This document shows positions 51,052-58,948 of a stretch of DNA of 64,000 nt, in pieces. Position 1 is the first letter of the stretch; the number at the start of each line of letters is the position of its first letter. The notes beneath the pieces are model-generated. The model was not told the DNA's origin and did no database searches. It saw nothing but the letters and a program-made list of their open reading frames with translations. Origin of the DNA: Deltaproteobacteria bacterium (GTDB lineage: Bacteria; Bdellovibrionota_C; UBA2361; JAGFJO01); NCBI GenBank assembly GCA_024102635.1, contig JAGFJO010000046.1, positions 1-64,000 on the forward strand, in the 5' to 3' direction. The position numbers and the translations under genes were made by a program.

Positions 51052-51825
51052 ATGGATAAGAGGTACGCCCCCACAGCGCGAAAGCTAAGAAAACTTCGAG
51101 CAGACGGAAATCTTCCAAAATCCCGGTACCTTACCCAATGCGTGGTACTCACCGGGATACTCGCCGCCACAGCCATTCTAATGACTTTCGCTTGGGTACG
51201 GCCTGAATTGTTGTTAGAATATCTCCTTACGGCGGGCCTAAACGAGCCTGCCACGGCATCATGGAGATGCTTTTTAGAAGCGCTCAAGGTGGTAGTAGTG
51301 GTTTTAGGCTTTGGGGCTTTAGTAGGCAGTATCAGTGAGGCGGCTCAAGCCGGTATCGGCTTTGACTGCGGACTAATAGCTCCGCGTCTGAGCAGGGTCG
51401 ATATCATCAGCGGCTGCCGCCGGCTTCTTTCTTCATCCAAACAAGCTCCCGTTCTGTTCCTAAGGTTAGTCTCCGTTTTAGCGATTTTTTCCGCAGTGAT
51501 GCTGCACCAGCTAAGCGGGTGGAGTGGGGCCGCCGGATTGGCAGCTCACCAGAGAACCAGTTGGATTTTGCAGCAGGCGCTTTTGCCGATTGCAGCAGGG
51601 TTCATAATAACCGCTCTACTTGCCGCCCTGGATCTCTATCTGGTCCGTCGCCGCTGGTGGCGATCGGCGGGTATGACGCTTGAGGAGGTCAGGCGTGAGC
51701 ACAAGGAGGAGGAGGGCGATCCCTTAATGCGTTCGTTAAGAAGATCGCGGCATGAGGAGCTTGCACTCCAGGATCTCGTAAAGAAAATTCGCGGTTCACG
51801 TGTAATTGTAGTGGAGGGGCAGTGA
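51052..51825 (+). CDS. sctU: SctU N-terminal membrane half (stops at the NPTH site)
   Basis: The protein has 257 residues. It contains the four membrane segments of SctU/FlhB and the cytoplasmic linker with MTLEEVRREHKEEEGDPLMRSLRRSRHEEL, a strong family marker. It ends GSRVIVVEGQ and then stop, exactly where normal SctU reads S-x-V-V-V-T-NPTH. The autocleavage motif and the C-terminal domain are absent. The tail bases after the stop show no in-frame NPTH remnant. A separate gene at 55118 encodes the missing domain. It must therefore work with that partner, or the apparatus lacks switching. Confidence 0.88.
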   Translation: MDKRYAPTARKLRKLRADGNLPKSRYLTQCVVLTGILAATAILMTFAWVRPELLLEYLLTAGLNEPATASWRCFLEALKVVVVVLGFGALVGSISEAAQAGIGFDCGLIAPRLSRVDIISGCRRLLSSSKQAPVLFLRLVSVLAIFSAVMLHQLSGWSGAAGLAAHQRTSWILQQALLPIAAGFIITALLAALDLYLVRRRWWRSAGMTLEEVRREHKEEEGDPLMRSLRRSRHEELALQDLVKKIRGSRVIVVEGQ

Positions 51826-51873
51826 AGCCCTTCTTTCAGCTAAGCGCGAGTCAGTAGGATCGGTAAAAAGCGA

Positions 51874-54800
51874 ATGCAGAACTCCCAAAATCAAACTGGC
51901 CAGGTGCTAAGGCGCCTAAAAGAGCAGCTGCTTTCCGCCGGTTCTGCGCAAGCTATGCTGGAACGAGTCGCGGAAGCAGTGGGGGCCTACCTAAGCTGCG
52001 ATCAGGTGAATTTGCATCTACAACATCAAGGTTTGGAGCTTAGGGCTTTTTTTTCGTCTCTTCAAAGGCGCGAGCCCTCCGGCGGTTCACCGCTTACTCA
52101 TCTGGCTTCGGAGGCTCTCTGCATTGATGGACCTTTGCATAATCTTCCCGTATTCATAACCGACTGTGATCGAAGCCGGGTAGAAGCGCCGTTGCTCGTC
52201 GCCCTAAAAAAGCAGCGCATCCTGTCGGCCGCAATTCTTCCGATTCATCTCAATGGCTCCGTGAGCGGAGCACTCGAGTGCCGCTACTATAATGCTCACT
52301 ACAGGTGGTCTGGGCAGGACAAGTTTGTACTGGAGCAGTGTCTGGAATACCTGGCCTTCGTATTGGAGGGGTACGGAAAGAGTTTAGGAAACGGTCACTC
52401 TGAATTGCAGATCGAGGCGCCTCCGGCCAGCACGGACCACCAGCAGCGCGTCCGTTCGCGCGAACGATACGAGCGGCTGGCGAAGTACGGTGAGGTCGTA
52501 ATAATTCGTACGTCCGCCGACTTCACCATTCAAGAGGTCACCGGTGACGCCAAGGAGATTCTTGGATTTGAAGCGCACGAACTTCTCGGTACTACAAAAG
52601 GCTGGCGGAAGTTCCTGCATCCTGAAGACCTGCGCCGCCTGCAAAAGACCATGGCTAAGCTTCGCGCTAATCCGGAAGAGATGTCTGAGGAGGTCAGGAT
52701 CAAGCACGGAGAAGGCAAGGAGCATCGCTGGGTGATGCTCAAGGGAGTTCCGCTATTTAAAGATGGCCGGCTCAGCGGGTGGGAAGGCTTCGGAATTGAT
52801 GTCAGCGAGCGGCGCATGGCTCAGGAAGAGCTGCTTCAGCAGAGCCGCCGTATAGAAGCGCTCTACGAGGTCGCGCGCGCTACGCAGCTGCATTTCGATC
52901 CTGCCGTTGTAATGCTGAAGGGCCTAAAGGCCCTGATCAAGGCGACCGGCTCGGACTGTGGTTTCGGATGTTTTTTCGATAATAAAACTAAGTCGATCGA
53001 GATCGTAGCCGTTGATGGGCTTTCACAAGAGTACGTCGACGAAGTTCAGCGCCGCATTAACGGACCGACAATTCTTCGAGAGGTGATTGAGAAGAAGGCC
53101 GGCGCAATGTTCGATGATATTAGAGACGATCCGCGCGCATTGAAGGATATCGTTATAAAGGAAGGACTGCGATCTACAATTGCCGTTCCGATGCTGGCCG
53201 ACGATATTGCGTATGGCGGAATCGTGTTGTACTGCAAGGAGGCCGGGCGTTACGGCAAGCAGGATTTTGAACTGGTAAATGCAGCAGCCGCGCAAATATG
53301 CGTGTCTTCACGCCATGCGGAGTCTTACTACGTGGAAAAGCAGCAAGCAGATTCGCTGGCCATCCTTTATCGAATCAGTCATGAGCTATCTAAGTATGTA
53401 AGCGCAAAGGAGGTCGCCGAGCGCGCCTTTCCTCTTATACAGCGAGAACTTGCATGCAGGAGGATGTGGCTCGGAGTTCTAAACGAGCAGGGTACGCATA
53501 TAGTCGGACAAGCAGGAATGGGGCCGGGCATACGGAGGCGTATCGTTAATGTGCAGATTGAGCTTTACCTGCGTCACGATTTCCTTGATGAAGCTTTGCG
53601 CACCAAGCGGCCCGTAATCGTCAAGCCCAACCAGGAGATGGAATGCTCGGGGCTCAACTCAATAATGCGCCGGCTAAAAGTAGGTTCTCTGGTTATTGTG
53701 CCACTTATCTCCTTGGCGCAGGTGGTCGGTGTGCTGGTTATAGAACCTGCTTCCCCCGGATTGCATCTGGTGGAGAGAAAGCTGCCGCTTTTAATAAGCA
53801 TGGCCAACGAGATTGCAACCGTTCTGCTGGCTAGACGGTTCGAAGGTAAGATGGCCGAGGCTGATAAGATGCGAATGGCGGGCATGCTCGCTTCAGGAGT
53901 TGCTCATAACTTCAATAATCTGCTGCAAGCTGTAATGGGACAGGCGTCGCTGCTTGAAATGCAGATACCGAAAGACTCGTCGCTTAATAAGTCGGCGCGT
54001 ATGATAATTGACGCGGCAGGCAAGGGAGCCGCATTGATTACGCAGCTTCTCAGCTTTTCGGCCGGTGAGAGTAACAAGCGGCGTAATATCTCGATCGACA
54101 ACGTGCTGAATGAATCTCGCGACTTGTACAAGTCCATTTTAGGTTCCGACATTAATCTTGAAGTCGACTGCCGCCCCGATCTTCCGCAGATTTTGGCGGA
54201 CTTCGGCCAGCTGCAGCAGGTCATGACAAACCTGTTGGTTAATGCAAAGGAAGCGCTGGCCTCCAAAAACGACGGCAATATCAAAATCTCAGTGAGCGAG
54301 ATTCGCCTAAAGTCCGGTGAAATTGACCCCGAGCTCGCCCCGGGAAGTTACATTCGTATCGATGTGGAGGACAACGGCGTCGGGATGGATGCAGAGCGGC
54401 AATCGAGGTGTTTCGAGCCTTTCTTTACAAGTAAGAATATTGATACCCGGACGGGGCTTGGGTTTTCAGGTTCCGGCCTGGGGCTCTCCTCGGCTTACTC
54501 CATAATGAAACAGCATGAAGGGTTGATTTCGGTGCGCAGCAATCCAGGCGAAGGGTCTGTTTTCAGCTTATTTTTCCCGGTTGTCACCAGCAAAAATTCC
54601 GGCATGAGTCATGACATGCTCTACGCAGGTGTAGCAAGTGATTCGCTTGATGTGCTGGTATACGATTTAGATGATGCAATCAGCACGGCCGTAAGGCCGA
54701 TTCTCGAATCGGTCGGTCTTAGGTCGGTGGCAACGAACCGCGAGAATCGCGCTATGGAGCTCCTGCGCCGCCCTTCGGGAAAAATTCTTGCTGTATTGGT

Positions 54801-55125
54801 CGATGTTGATAAGAGCGGTTACGATATGCTTCCATTCCTGCGCTCAATGCGCTCGGAATTCTCCGACATGCTTATCTTACTGTACACGCGGGACCCGCGG
54901 CGGTGGGCACGTCTACTGCAAGGCATGCAGCGTGTTGATGTAATCGAAAAGCCTCTGGGCGTGTGGGGGATTCATGCACTAGCGAGAAGAATTGCCAGTT
55001 TTAAGAAGATGATCGGATTGGGAGCTACTGTCGAGCTTCAGCATGTCTCCAAGGAGGACGGAGGCTCGGCTGCCCATTCGCCGCTTGAATCTTCCAGCAA
55101 GCCTGTGGATGCGCAGCATGACTAG
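51874..55125 (+). CDS. Soluble multi-GAF/PAS sensor histidine kinase inside the T3SS cluster
   Basis: The protein has 1083 residues. A GAF domain (about 12-165), a PAS domain (about 190-315), two further GAF domains (about 320-490 and 500-640) are followed by a dimerisation region with phosphoacceptor in GVAHNFNNLLQAVMGQASLLE (about residue 676). The ATPase domain has VMTNLLVNAKEAL, VEDNGVGM and GSGLGLSSAYSIMKQ. The C-terminus (about 930-1050) resembles a receiver with VLVDVDKSGYD and an EKP lysine, but the N-terminal acidic pair is altered. No membrane segment is seen. It lies between the two sctU halves and its stop overlaps the second half by eight bases. Confidence 0.88.
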   Translation: MQNSQNQTGQVLRRLKEQLLSAGSAQAMLERVAEAVGAYLSCDQVNLHLQHQGLELRAFFSSLQRREPSGGSPLTHLASEALCIDGPLHNLPVFITDCDRSRVEAPLLVALKKQRILSAAILPIHLNGSVSGALECRYYNAHYRWSGQDKFVLEQCLEYLAFVLEGYGKSLGNGHSELQIEAPPASTDHQQRVRSRERYERLAKYGEVVIIRTSADFTIQEVTGDAKEILGFEAHELLGTTKGWRKFLHPEDLRRLQKTMAKLRANPEEMSEEVRIKHGEGKEHRWVMLKGVPLFKDGRLSGWEGFGIDVSERRMAQEELLQQSRRIEALYEVARATQLHFDPAVVMLKGLKALIKATGSDCGFGCFFDNKTKSIEIVAVDGLSQEYVDEVQRRINGPTILREVIEKKAGAMFDDIRDDPRALKDIVIKEGLRSTIAVPMLADDIAYGGIVLYCKEAGRYGKQDFELVNAAAAQICVSSRHAESYYVEKQQADSLAILYRISHELSKYVSAKEVAERAFPLIQRELACRRMWLGVLNEQGTHIVGQAGMGPGIRRRIVNVQIELYLRHDFLDEALRTKRPVIVKPNQEMECSGLNSIMRRLKVGSLVIVPLISLAQVVGVLVIEPASPGLHLVERKLPLLISMANEIATVLLARRFEGKMAEADKMRMAGMLASGVAHNFNNLLQAVMGQASLLEMQIPKDSSLNKSARMIIDAAGKGAALITQLLSFSAGESNKRRNISIDNVLNESRDLYKSILGSDINLEVDCRPDLPQILADFGQLQQVMTNLLVNAKEALASKNDGNIKISVSEIRLKSGEIDPELAPGSYIRIDVEDNGVGMDAERQSRCFEPFFTSKNIDTRTGLGFSGSGLGLSSAYSIMKQHEGLISVRSNPGEGSVFSLFFPVVTSKNSGMSHDMLYAGVASDSLDVLVYDLDDAISTAVRPILESVGLRSVATNRENRAMELLRRPSGKILAVLVDVDKSGYDMLPFLRSMRSEFSDMLILLYTRDPRRWARLLQGMQRVDVIEKPLGVWGIHALARRIASFKKMIGLGATVELQHVSKEDGGSAAHSPLESSSKPVDAQHD

Positions 55126-55390
55126 GAGGAAGTACCGCTGTGCTGTTGGGCTATCGTATTCTAACCGTAGCGGAGAAGTGCCCCTCACTACCATTTGCGA
55201 ACAGAACTTCTCGGCGGATGAGATTGTGCGGCTTGCTCATCGCTTTGGAGTTCCGGTAGTAGAAAAGCCGGAGCTTGCAAGGGCCCTGCAAAAGCTGGGG
55301 GCCGACCGTGAGATTCCAGAGCATCTATATGAGGCCGTAGCTACAGTACTATACGAGATTGAGCAGGCATCGAAACGCAGCGGGCAGTGA
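55118..55390 (+). CDS. SctU C-terminal substrate-switch domain as a separate protein
   Basis: The protein has 90 residues from ATG 55118, eight bases inside the kinase stop (ATG 55109 is an alternative). RKYRCAVGLSYSNRSGEVPLTTICEQ is what normally follows NPTH in SctU/FlhB, where the usual text is Y-x-V-A-L-x-Y. RFGVPVVEKPELARALQKL and EIPEHLYEAVATVLYEI match the rest of the FlhB cytoplasmic domain. There is no NPTH, no membrane part and no signal. It would pair with the N-terminal half at 51052 to form a pre-cleaved SctU. Standalone FlhB-like C-domain proteins (FhlB type) are known beside full-length FlhB, but here no full-length copy is present. Confidence 0.85.
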   Translation: MTRRKYRCAVGLSYSNRSGEVPLTTICEQNFSADEIVRLAHRFGVPVVEKPELARALQKLGADREIPEHLYEAVATVLYEIEQASKRSGQ

Positions 55391-55650
55391 GCAAGCCGTC
55401 ATTTAAATTCTTACGGGATCTCATTAGAGAGCGGTAAATCAACCGTCCTTTGACAACTGCATAGTTCCTTACTTGAGGCCGTAAACACTGTCAAATTCGG
55501 CTAAAAGCCGTAACTCTATCACTGAAATTCAATGCCTTATAGGCGGCACTGAACGTTATTTAGATCGTGATTTCGGGCCGATGGTATGGGAATTGCTACG
55601 TATGGACTTGTGAAATGGCTCTTACTTAGTTTAATTATAAAAAGGTTCTC
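55391..55650. other. Spacer between sctU C-half and FHA gene
   Basis: 260 bases without a gene. TTGACA at 55450-55455 could be a -35 element, but no good -10 follows at normal spacing. Small palindromes such as CGGCTAAAAGCCG (55498-55510) occur. An A/T-rich stretch just before the FHA ATG may hold the promoter. Nothing firmer is seen. Confidence 0.3.
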
Positions 55651-56751
55651 ATGTTCGCTCTAAAGGAGCAATCAAGCGTACGAGGTATGTCCCGACAACT
55701 AAAACTGGAACTTGTTCAGCCGGCAGGCAACACGGAACTTGCGCGTTTGCAAGGAGGGCAGGTCTTGCTGGGGCGCGAGCCGGATGACGGAGGAATCGTA
55801 GTCCCCAATCAAGCGATTTCGCGCAATCATGCTTTGATCGCAAAGGTGCGCAATCACTGGTTCTATAAAGATCTTGGAAGCACCAATGGATCGTGGATTA
55901 ATGGAATTCAGGCGCGGGAAGGTGTGTGGAAGCTGATCCGCCCTGGAGATATGGTTCAGATGGCCGATTCTGCCTTATCGGTGAGCGATAGCGGGGACGG
56001 ATCGACTGCTGCGCCGCGCATCACAGGATTTCCAGCGCTTGGCGGCGTTTCGCTACTTGTTTTCTCTAAGGGTGAATTCATCGACGAGTTTCCTGTGCCG
56101 GATTACGGTAGAGCGCTTGTGCTGGGCGGATCGCAGGGAGATCTTGAAATTGAAGGAAGTCTAAATGAGGCACCTTCCCTTATTATAGAGCGGCTAAGCG
56201 CCAATGTTTGCGCGCAAACTACCTCGAGAAACATAAAGGTCCTTATTAATGAGAAGGAGCTTAATGGCACTGTCACCCTGAGTGATCGGGATGAGATGAG
56301 TGTTGCTCACTATTATATTATTTTCAATAATCCCCCGGCCGCTGGGGCGCGTGGTGTTGCTGCGTCGCTTCGAGGTGAGCCGGCAGTCATCGGCGAGCGG
56401 CCTGAGCCAGCATACGGCGGATGGAAAGAGTGGGGCGATGAGGGAGGTAGGCCGGATCTTGCGCAGTCATCTCCGGCATATGAAGAGCCGCGTGGAAGCG
56501 CGCCCGCCGGGCGCGGGATCTTCGGTACGGGCGTCGATCAGGATTTCACGGCGGATGAGACGGTGGCGATTGATGCCGATGAAGTCGATAAGAAGATTTC
56601 TGGATACGACATGCATCCTTCCATGCGTTATATGGTTGAAGAACCCGAGCCGAGCGCTTTAGCCACTCTAGATGAGAAAATCGTATTCATTCTAGGCATT
56701 CTGCTGTTGGTGGGGTTGGTGGGGCTAATGCTCTACTGGCTCTTAAGCTAG
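55651..56751 (+). CDS. Tail-anchored protein with two FHA-like domains
   Basis: The protein has 366 residues. Residues about 12-110 are an FHA domain: VLLGREPDDGGIVVPNQAISRNHALIAKV then DLGSTNGSWINGI, the full phosphothreonine-binding signature. Residues about 130-225 look like a second, degenerate FHA (RALVLGGSQGDLEIEGSLNEAPSLIIERLS ... DEMSVAHYYIIF). A flexible acidic region is followed by a single membrane segment at the very end (KIVFILGILLLVGLVGLMLYWLL). It follows the T3SS genes by 260 bases. Chlamydial SctD has two FHA domains, but SctD has a central membrane segment and periplasmic ring domains, absent here. Confidence 0.72.
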   Translation: MFALKEQSSVRGMSRQLKLELVQPAGNTELARLQGGQVLLGREPDDGGIVVPNQAISRNHALIAKVRNHWFYKDLGSTNGSWINGIQAREGVWKLIRPGDMVQMADSALSVSDSGDGSTAAPRITGFPALGGVSLLVFSKGEFIDEFPVPDYGRALVLGGSQGDLEIEGSLNEAPSLIIERLSANVCAQTTSRNIKVLINEKELNGTVTLSDRDEMSVAHYYIIFNNPPAAGARGVAASLRGEPAVIGERPEPAYGGWKEWGDEGGRPDLAQSSPAYEEPRGSAPAGRGIFGTGVDQDFTADETVAIDADEVDKKISGYDMHPSMRYMVEEPEPSALATLDEKIVFILGILLLVGLVGLMLYWLLS

Positions 56752-56770
56752 GCATTTCATCATGAAAAAC

Positions 56771-56874
56771 GGCACAACGCTTACAAATTGCAAGAAAACC
56801 GGGCGCTAAAAGGTTTTTACTTGCTGAAGATATACTGCCGCCCGTTTTCTTTCAATTTAATGAAGCGTTGTGCC
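56771..56874. repeat. Long imperfect stem-loop, possible terminator
   Basis: Outer arms GGCACAACGCTT (56771-56782) and AAGCGTTGTGCC (56863-56874) are perfect 12-mers. Next AAATTG (56785-56790) pairs CAATTT (56853-56858). Inner GAAAACCGGGCG (56794-56805) pairs CGCCCGTTTTC (56839-56849) with one bulge. A small TAAAA/TTTTA stem lies in the loop. It begins 19 bases after the FHA stop, so it may terminate that gene. Confidence 0.7.
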
Positions 56875-56875
56875 T

Positions 56876-56971
56876 CGCTCTGATACTTCGTTGCCGGAAC
56901 TAAGGGCGCTCCTGCGGCATACCCACGTATCGCCTCGTCGCGCCCTTAGTTCCGCGCCTCGTCTCAGAGCG
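56876..56971. repeat. Second nested hairpin
   Basis: Outer CGCTCTGA (56876-56883) and TCAGAGCG (56964-56971) enclose inner GGAACTAAGGGCGC (56896-56909) and GCGCCCTTAGTTCC (56940-56953), a perfect 14-bp stem extended by one C-G pair. The right half is part of the 64-base direct repeat. Confidence 0.7.
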
Positions 56972-56990
56972 TTTTGATGATGAAATGTAT
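56927..56990 (+). repeat. Direct repeat, copy A (64 bp)
   Basis: Starts GTATCGCCTCGTCGCGCCC and ends GATGATGAAATGTAT. It differs from copy B at 57135-57198 by three bases. Its upstream arm pairs with it to form the hairpin at 56896-56953. Confidence 0.8.
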
Positions 56991-57116
56991 TACTAGCTTC
57001 GCTCGGCAAGTCTGCGACTTACTACAGTAATGTCTCGACTTGCCTCGCTCGCGTTGCCTCGTCTGGGATTGTTTTCTACAGAGCAGCACAAGTCCGACAA
57101 GCCGACCGTTGCATTA

Positions 57117-57160
57117 GGACTATGGGCGCTCCAAGTATCGCCTCGTCGCGCCCTTAGTCC
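57117..57160. repeat. Hairpin at repeat copy B with a compensatory change
   Basis: GGACTATGGGCGC (57117-57129) pairs with GCGCCCTTAGTCC (57148-57160) with one T-T mismatch. Compared with the copy A hairpin, one A-T pair has become G-C on both strands (GGAAC/GTTCC versus GGAC context/GTCC), which preserves the stem. Confidence 0.65.
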
Positions 57161-57198
57161 CGCGCCTAGTCTCAGAGCGTTTTGATGATGAAATGCAT
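57135..57198 (+). repeat. Direct repeat, copy B (64 bp)
   Basis: Same unit as 56927-56990, three mismatches. It is followed directly by the 15-mer AATGTCTCGACTTGC, which in copy A is separated by 38 extra bases. It ends 17 bases before the stop of the sensor gene on the minus strand. Confidence 0.8.
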
Positions 57199-57214
57199 CA
57201 ATGTCTCGACTTGC

Positions 57215-58624
57215 TCATTTAAGGGGCAAGTCCACTCGAATCGACAGCTCGTAATCCGAGGTGCGTTCATCGCTGATATCGATGCCGTAAGAACGGGCGA
57301 TGCTCTGCGCTACAATCACTCCGAAGGCTAGGTTGTCGGTAAGACGATCGCTTTTAGCTTTTGCGCTGCGGAGCAATTTTGTCCGTATGTATGCCGTGGT
57401 CTGCCTCTCTTGCGGTGTAATCTGTAATGGATCGCCATGAGATTTGATCAGCAAAGTGAGATATCCGGGCCTCTTAGATGGCTGACTACGTATGGTGGTC
57501 GACCCGTGATGGCCGGCATACCGCGATGCATAGACGAGTAGGTGGCCAACTAGCTGAAAAAGGTCACCGGGCTTAATCGCGATCACTTGATCTGCCGGCA
57601 ATTGCACCTTTATTGAGGTGCGCGAACTTATAACGATATCCAGAAGTTCCAGCACGGCGGTAACAAGAGGAAGCAGCGGACATTGGATCACCTGGCTTTC
57701 AAGTGCTTTTTCGATTCTCACAAGCGCATGTCCTGGGCTGCCTAGGCTGTCCGTATTTAGAAGTTCGTGACAAGCCGCCGCCATCAGCAACGATACCGAA
57801 AATAACCGCTCCATTTGACCAAGAGTAGCCGACAATTCGCGTGGAGTAGTAAGGTCGTGCAAAGTGGCGCAGTAGGCTACGATTGAATCGTCCGGAGCCC
57901 TGAGTGAAATTACTCTGAGTTCGGCGGTAAATTCTTCGCCCGTAGCTCTCTTCAGCATGGTTTGAAAGACAATCGGGGTTCCCGAATCGTCGGGCAATGT
58001 GACCTTCTGCAGTTCAGAGCTGATGGCTGTAGCAAGCGGCTCTAGAACCGCATCGGCCATCGCCCTGTCCGGAGCATTGTAAATTCGCAGCACCTCCCTC
58101 GAGGCTCTATTGGCGAACACCAGCTTTTCACTTGAATCAAGGATAACCACCGGGTCCTCGATAAAGTGAAGCGAGGAAACCAAGGCCTGCCGCAATCCTC
58201 GATCGCGCAAGTTTTCGTCGAGCTCCTCCTTGAATGCGCGAGTTAGCCGGCAAAGTGCCGTCAACTGGTGGTAAACGATATCTGCGTCAAGCGGAGGAGT
58301 CAGCACCACATCCGCTCCCGCTCCATACATAGTAGAAACAGCCGGCAGGTCCTTAACCCAGGAGCACACCAGAATCGGGAGTGCTGCCAACGATTCTTGC
58401 GCCTTTATCTGCAGGCAGGTCGTAACGCACGGCGATCGATCGAAGAGCACGGAAGGCACCACTATAGCTTCCGGTGAATCATCGGGAGAGAGTTTGACTA
58501 TATCTTGTACAGTGCGAGTCCAACGCACTTGGTAGTGGTGCGTATTAGCGAAAAGAAGCTTAAGCTGCTGCGATTGAGCGTCTTGCGCCTCGAATACGGC
58601 GATCTTAAGTGTTTTGTCCGTCAT
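57215..58624 (-). CDS. Degenerate receiver-PAS-kinase-like sensor protein
   Basis: The protein has 469 residues. Residues about 5-125 look like a receiver without the normal phosphoacceptor (IAVFEAQDAQSQQLKLL, then SPEAIVVPSVLFD, then GADVVLTPPLDADI). Residues about 140-265 form a PAS domain (FIEDPVVILDSSEKLVFANRASREVLRI). The C-terminal 190 residues resemble a kinase dimerisation/ATPase module, but the H-box (AACHELLN) and glycine boxes (NLAFGVIVAQSIARSYG) are degraded, so kinase activity is unlikely. It may be a signal-binding pseudokinase. ATG 58624. Confidence 0.6.
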   Translation of the reverse strand: MTDKTLKIAVFEAQDAQSQQLKLLFANTHHYQVRWTRTVQDIVKLSPDDSPEAIVVPSVLFDRSPCVTTCLQIKAQESLAALPILVCSWVKDLPAVSTMYGAGADVVLTPPLDADIVYHQLTALCRLTRAFKEELDENLRDRGLRQALVSSLHFIEDPVVILDSSEKLVFANRASREVLRIYNAPDRAMADAVLEPLATAISSELQKVTLPDDSGTPIVFQTMLKRATGEEFTAELRVISLRAPDDSIVAYCATLHDLTTPRELSATLGQMERLFSVSLLMAAACHELLNTDSLGSPGHALVRIEKALESQVIQCPLLPLVTAVLELLDIVISSRTSIKVQLPADQVIAIKPGDLFQLVGHLLVYASRYAGHHGSTTIRSQPSKRPGYLTLLIKSHGDPLQITPQERQTTAYIRTKLLRSAKAKSDRLTDNLAFGVIVAQSIARSYGIDISDERTSDYELSIRVDLPLK

Positions 58625-58948
58625 TGATTTTCTCCAGCTAATCTAGTAGCTTACTCCGGCGCGTGCTTCAATGCTATAGTCAAATCTTCTATGCATTCCC
58701 CTCGAATTGCGAGTAGCGAATGCATGGTGAACAGCTGGTCCGGCAGCGCTGGGGCCGCATCAAATCGCACCCGGCGTACCATTTTGGTGGTAAACGAGGT
58801 GCGCGATAAGGCCCGGCCATTCCCAGCATTGCAAATCGATGCCTGCAGAATGTTTCCCGCATTGCCGGGCGCAGAATGAGAAGATTGTAACACAGTACCA
58901 TGCTTAGTGACGGGTAAAAGCTGGTTCAACAAATTTTGAGGGGGCTTT
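58625..58948. other. Intergenic region with a weak small minus-strand frame
   Basis: 324 bases lie between the divergent sensor and waaF-like genes, so both promoters should be here. A minus-strand frame ending at 58651, 26 bases before the sensor start, could encode a small protein of 44-80 residues ending LTIALKHAPE, with starts at 58785 (ATG) or 58893 (GTG). Codon pattern and family evidence are too weak to call it. GAGGGG at 58938-58944 is the ribosome site of the next gene. Confidence 0.35.

Larger units (their letters stand above)
56752..57214. other. 463-base intergenic block of nested inverted and direct repeats
   Basis: No gene is supported between the convergent FHA and sensor genes. 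The block holds a 104-base long stem-loop (56771-56874), a second nested hairpin (56876-56971), a direct repeat of 64 bases (56927-56990 and 57135-57198, three mismatches), a repeated 15-mer AATGTCTCGACTTGC (57029-57043, 57200-57214), and a third hairpin. A partial third copy of the unit starts near 57051. It may be a structured RNA, a repetitive palindromic element, or a bidirectional terminator array. Confidence 0.7.

Noticed and set aside
48071-55390. Flagellar export genes instead of T3SS
   Set aside because: SctR lacks the flagellar signal peptide and there are no other flagellar genes in the window; the SctI-like and SctO-P-like genes fit non-flagellar T3SS better. This is not fully excluded.
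55651-56751. SctD ring protein
   Set aside because: FHA domains fit, but the only membrane segment is at the C-terminal end and no periplasmic ring-building domains follow.
56752-57214. CRISPR array
   Set aside because: Only two full units of 64 bases with unequal spacing and palindromic content occur; there are no short regularly spaced repeats or cas genes.
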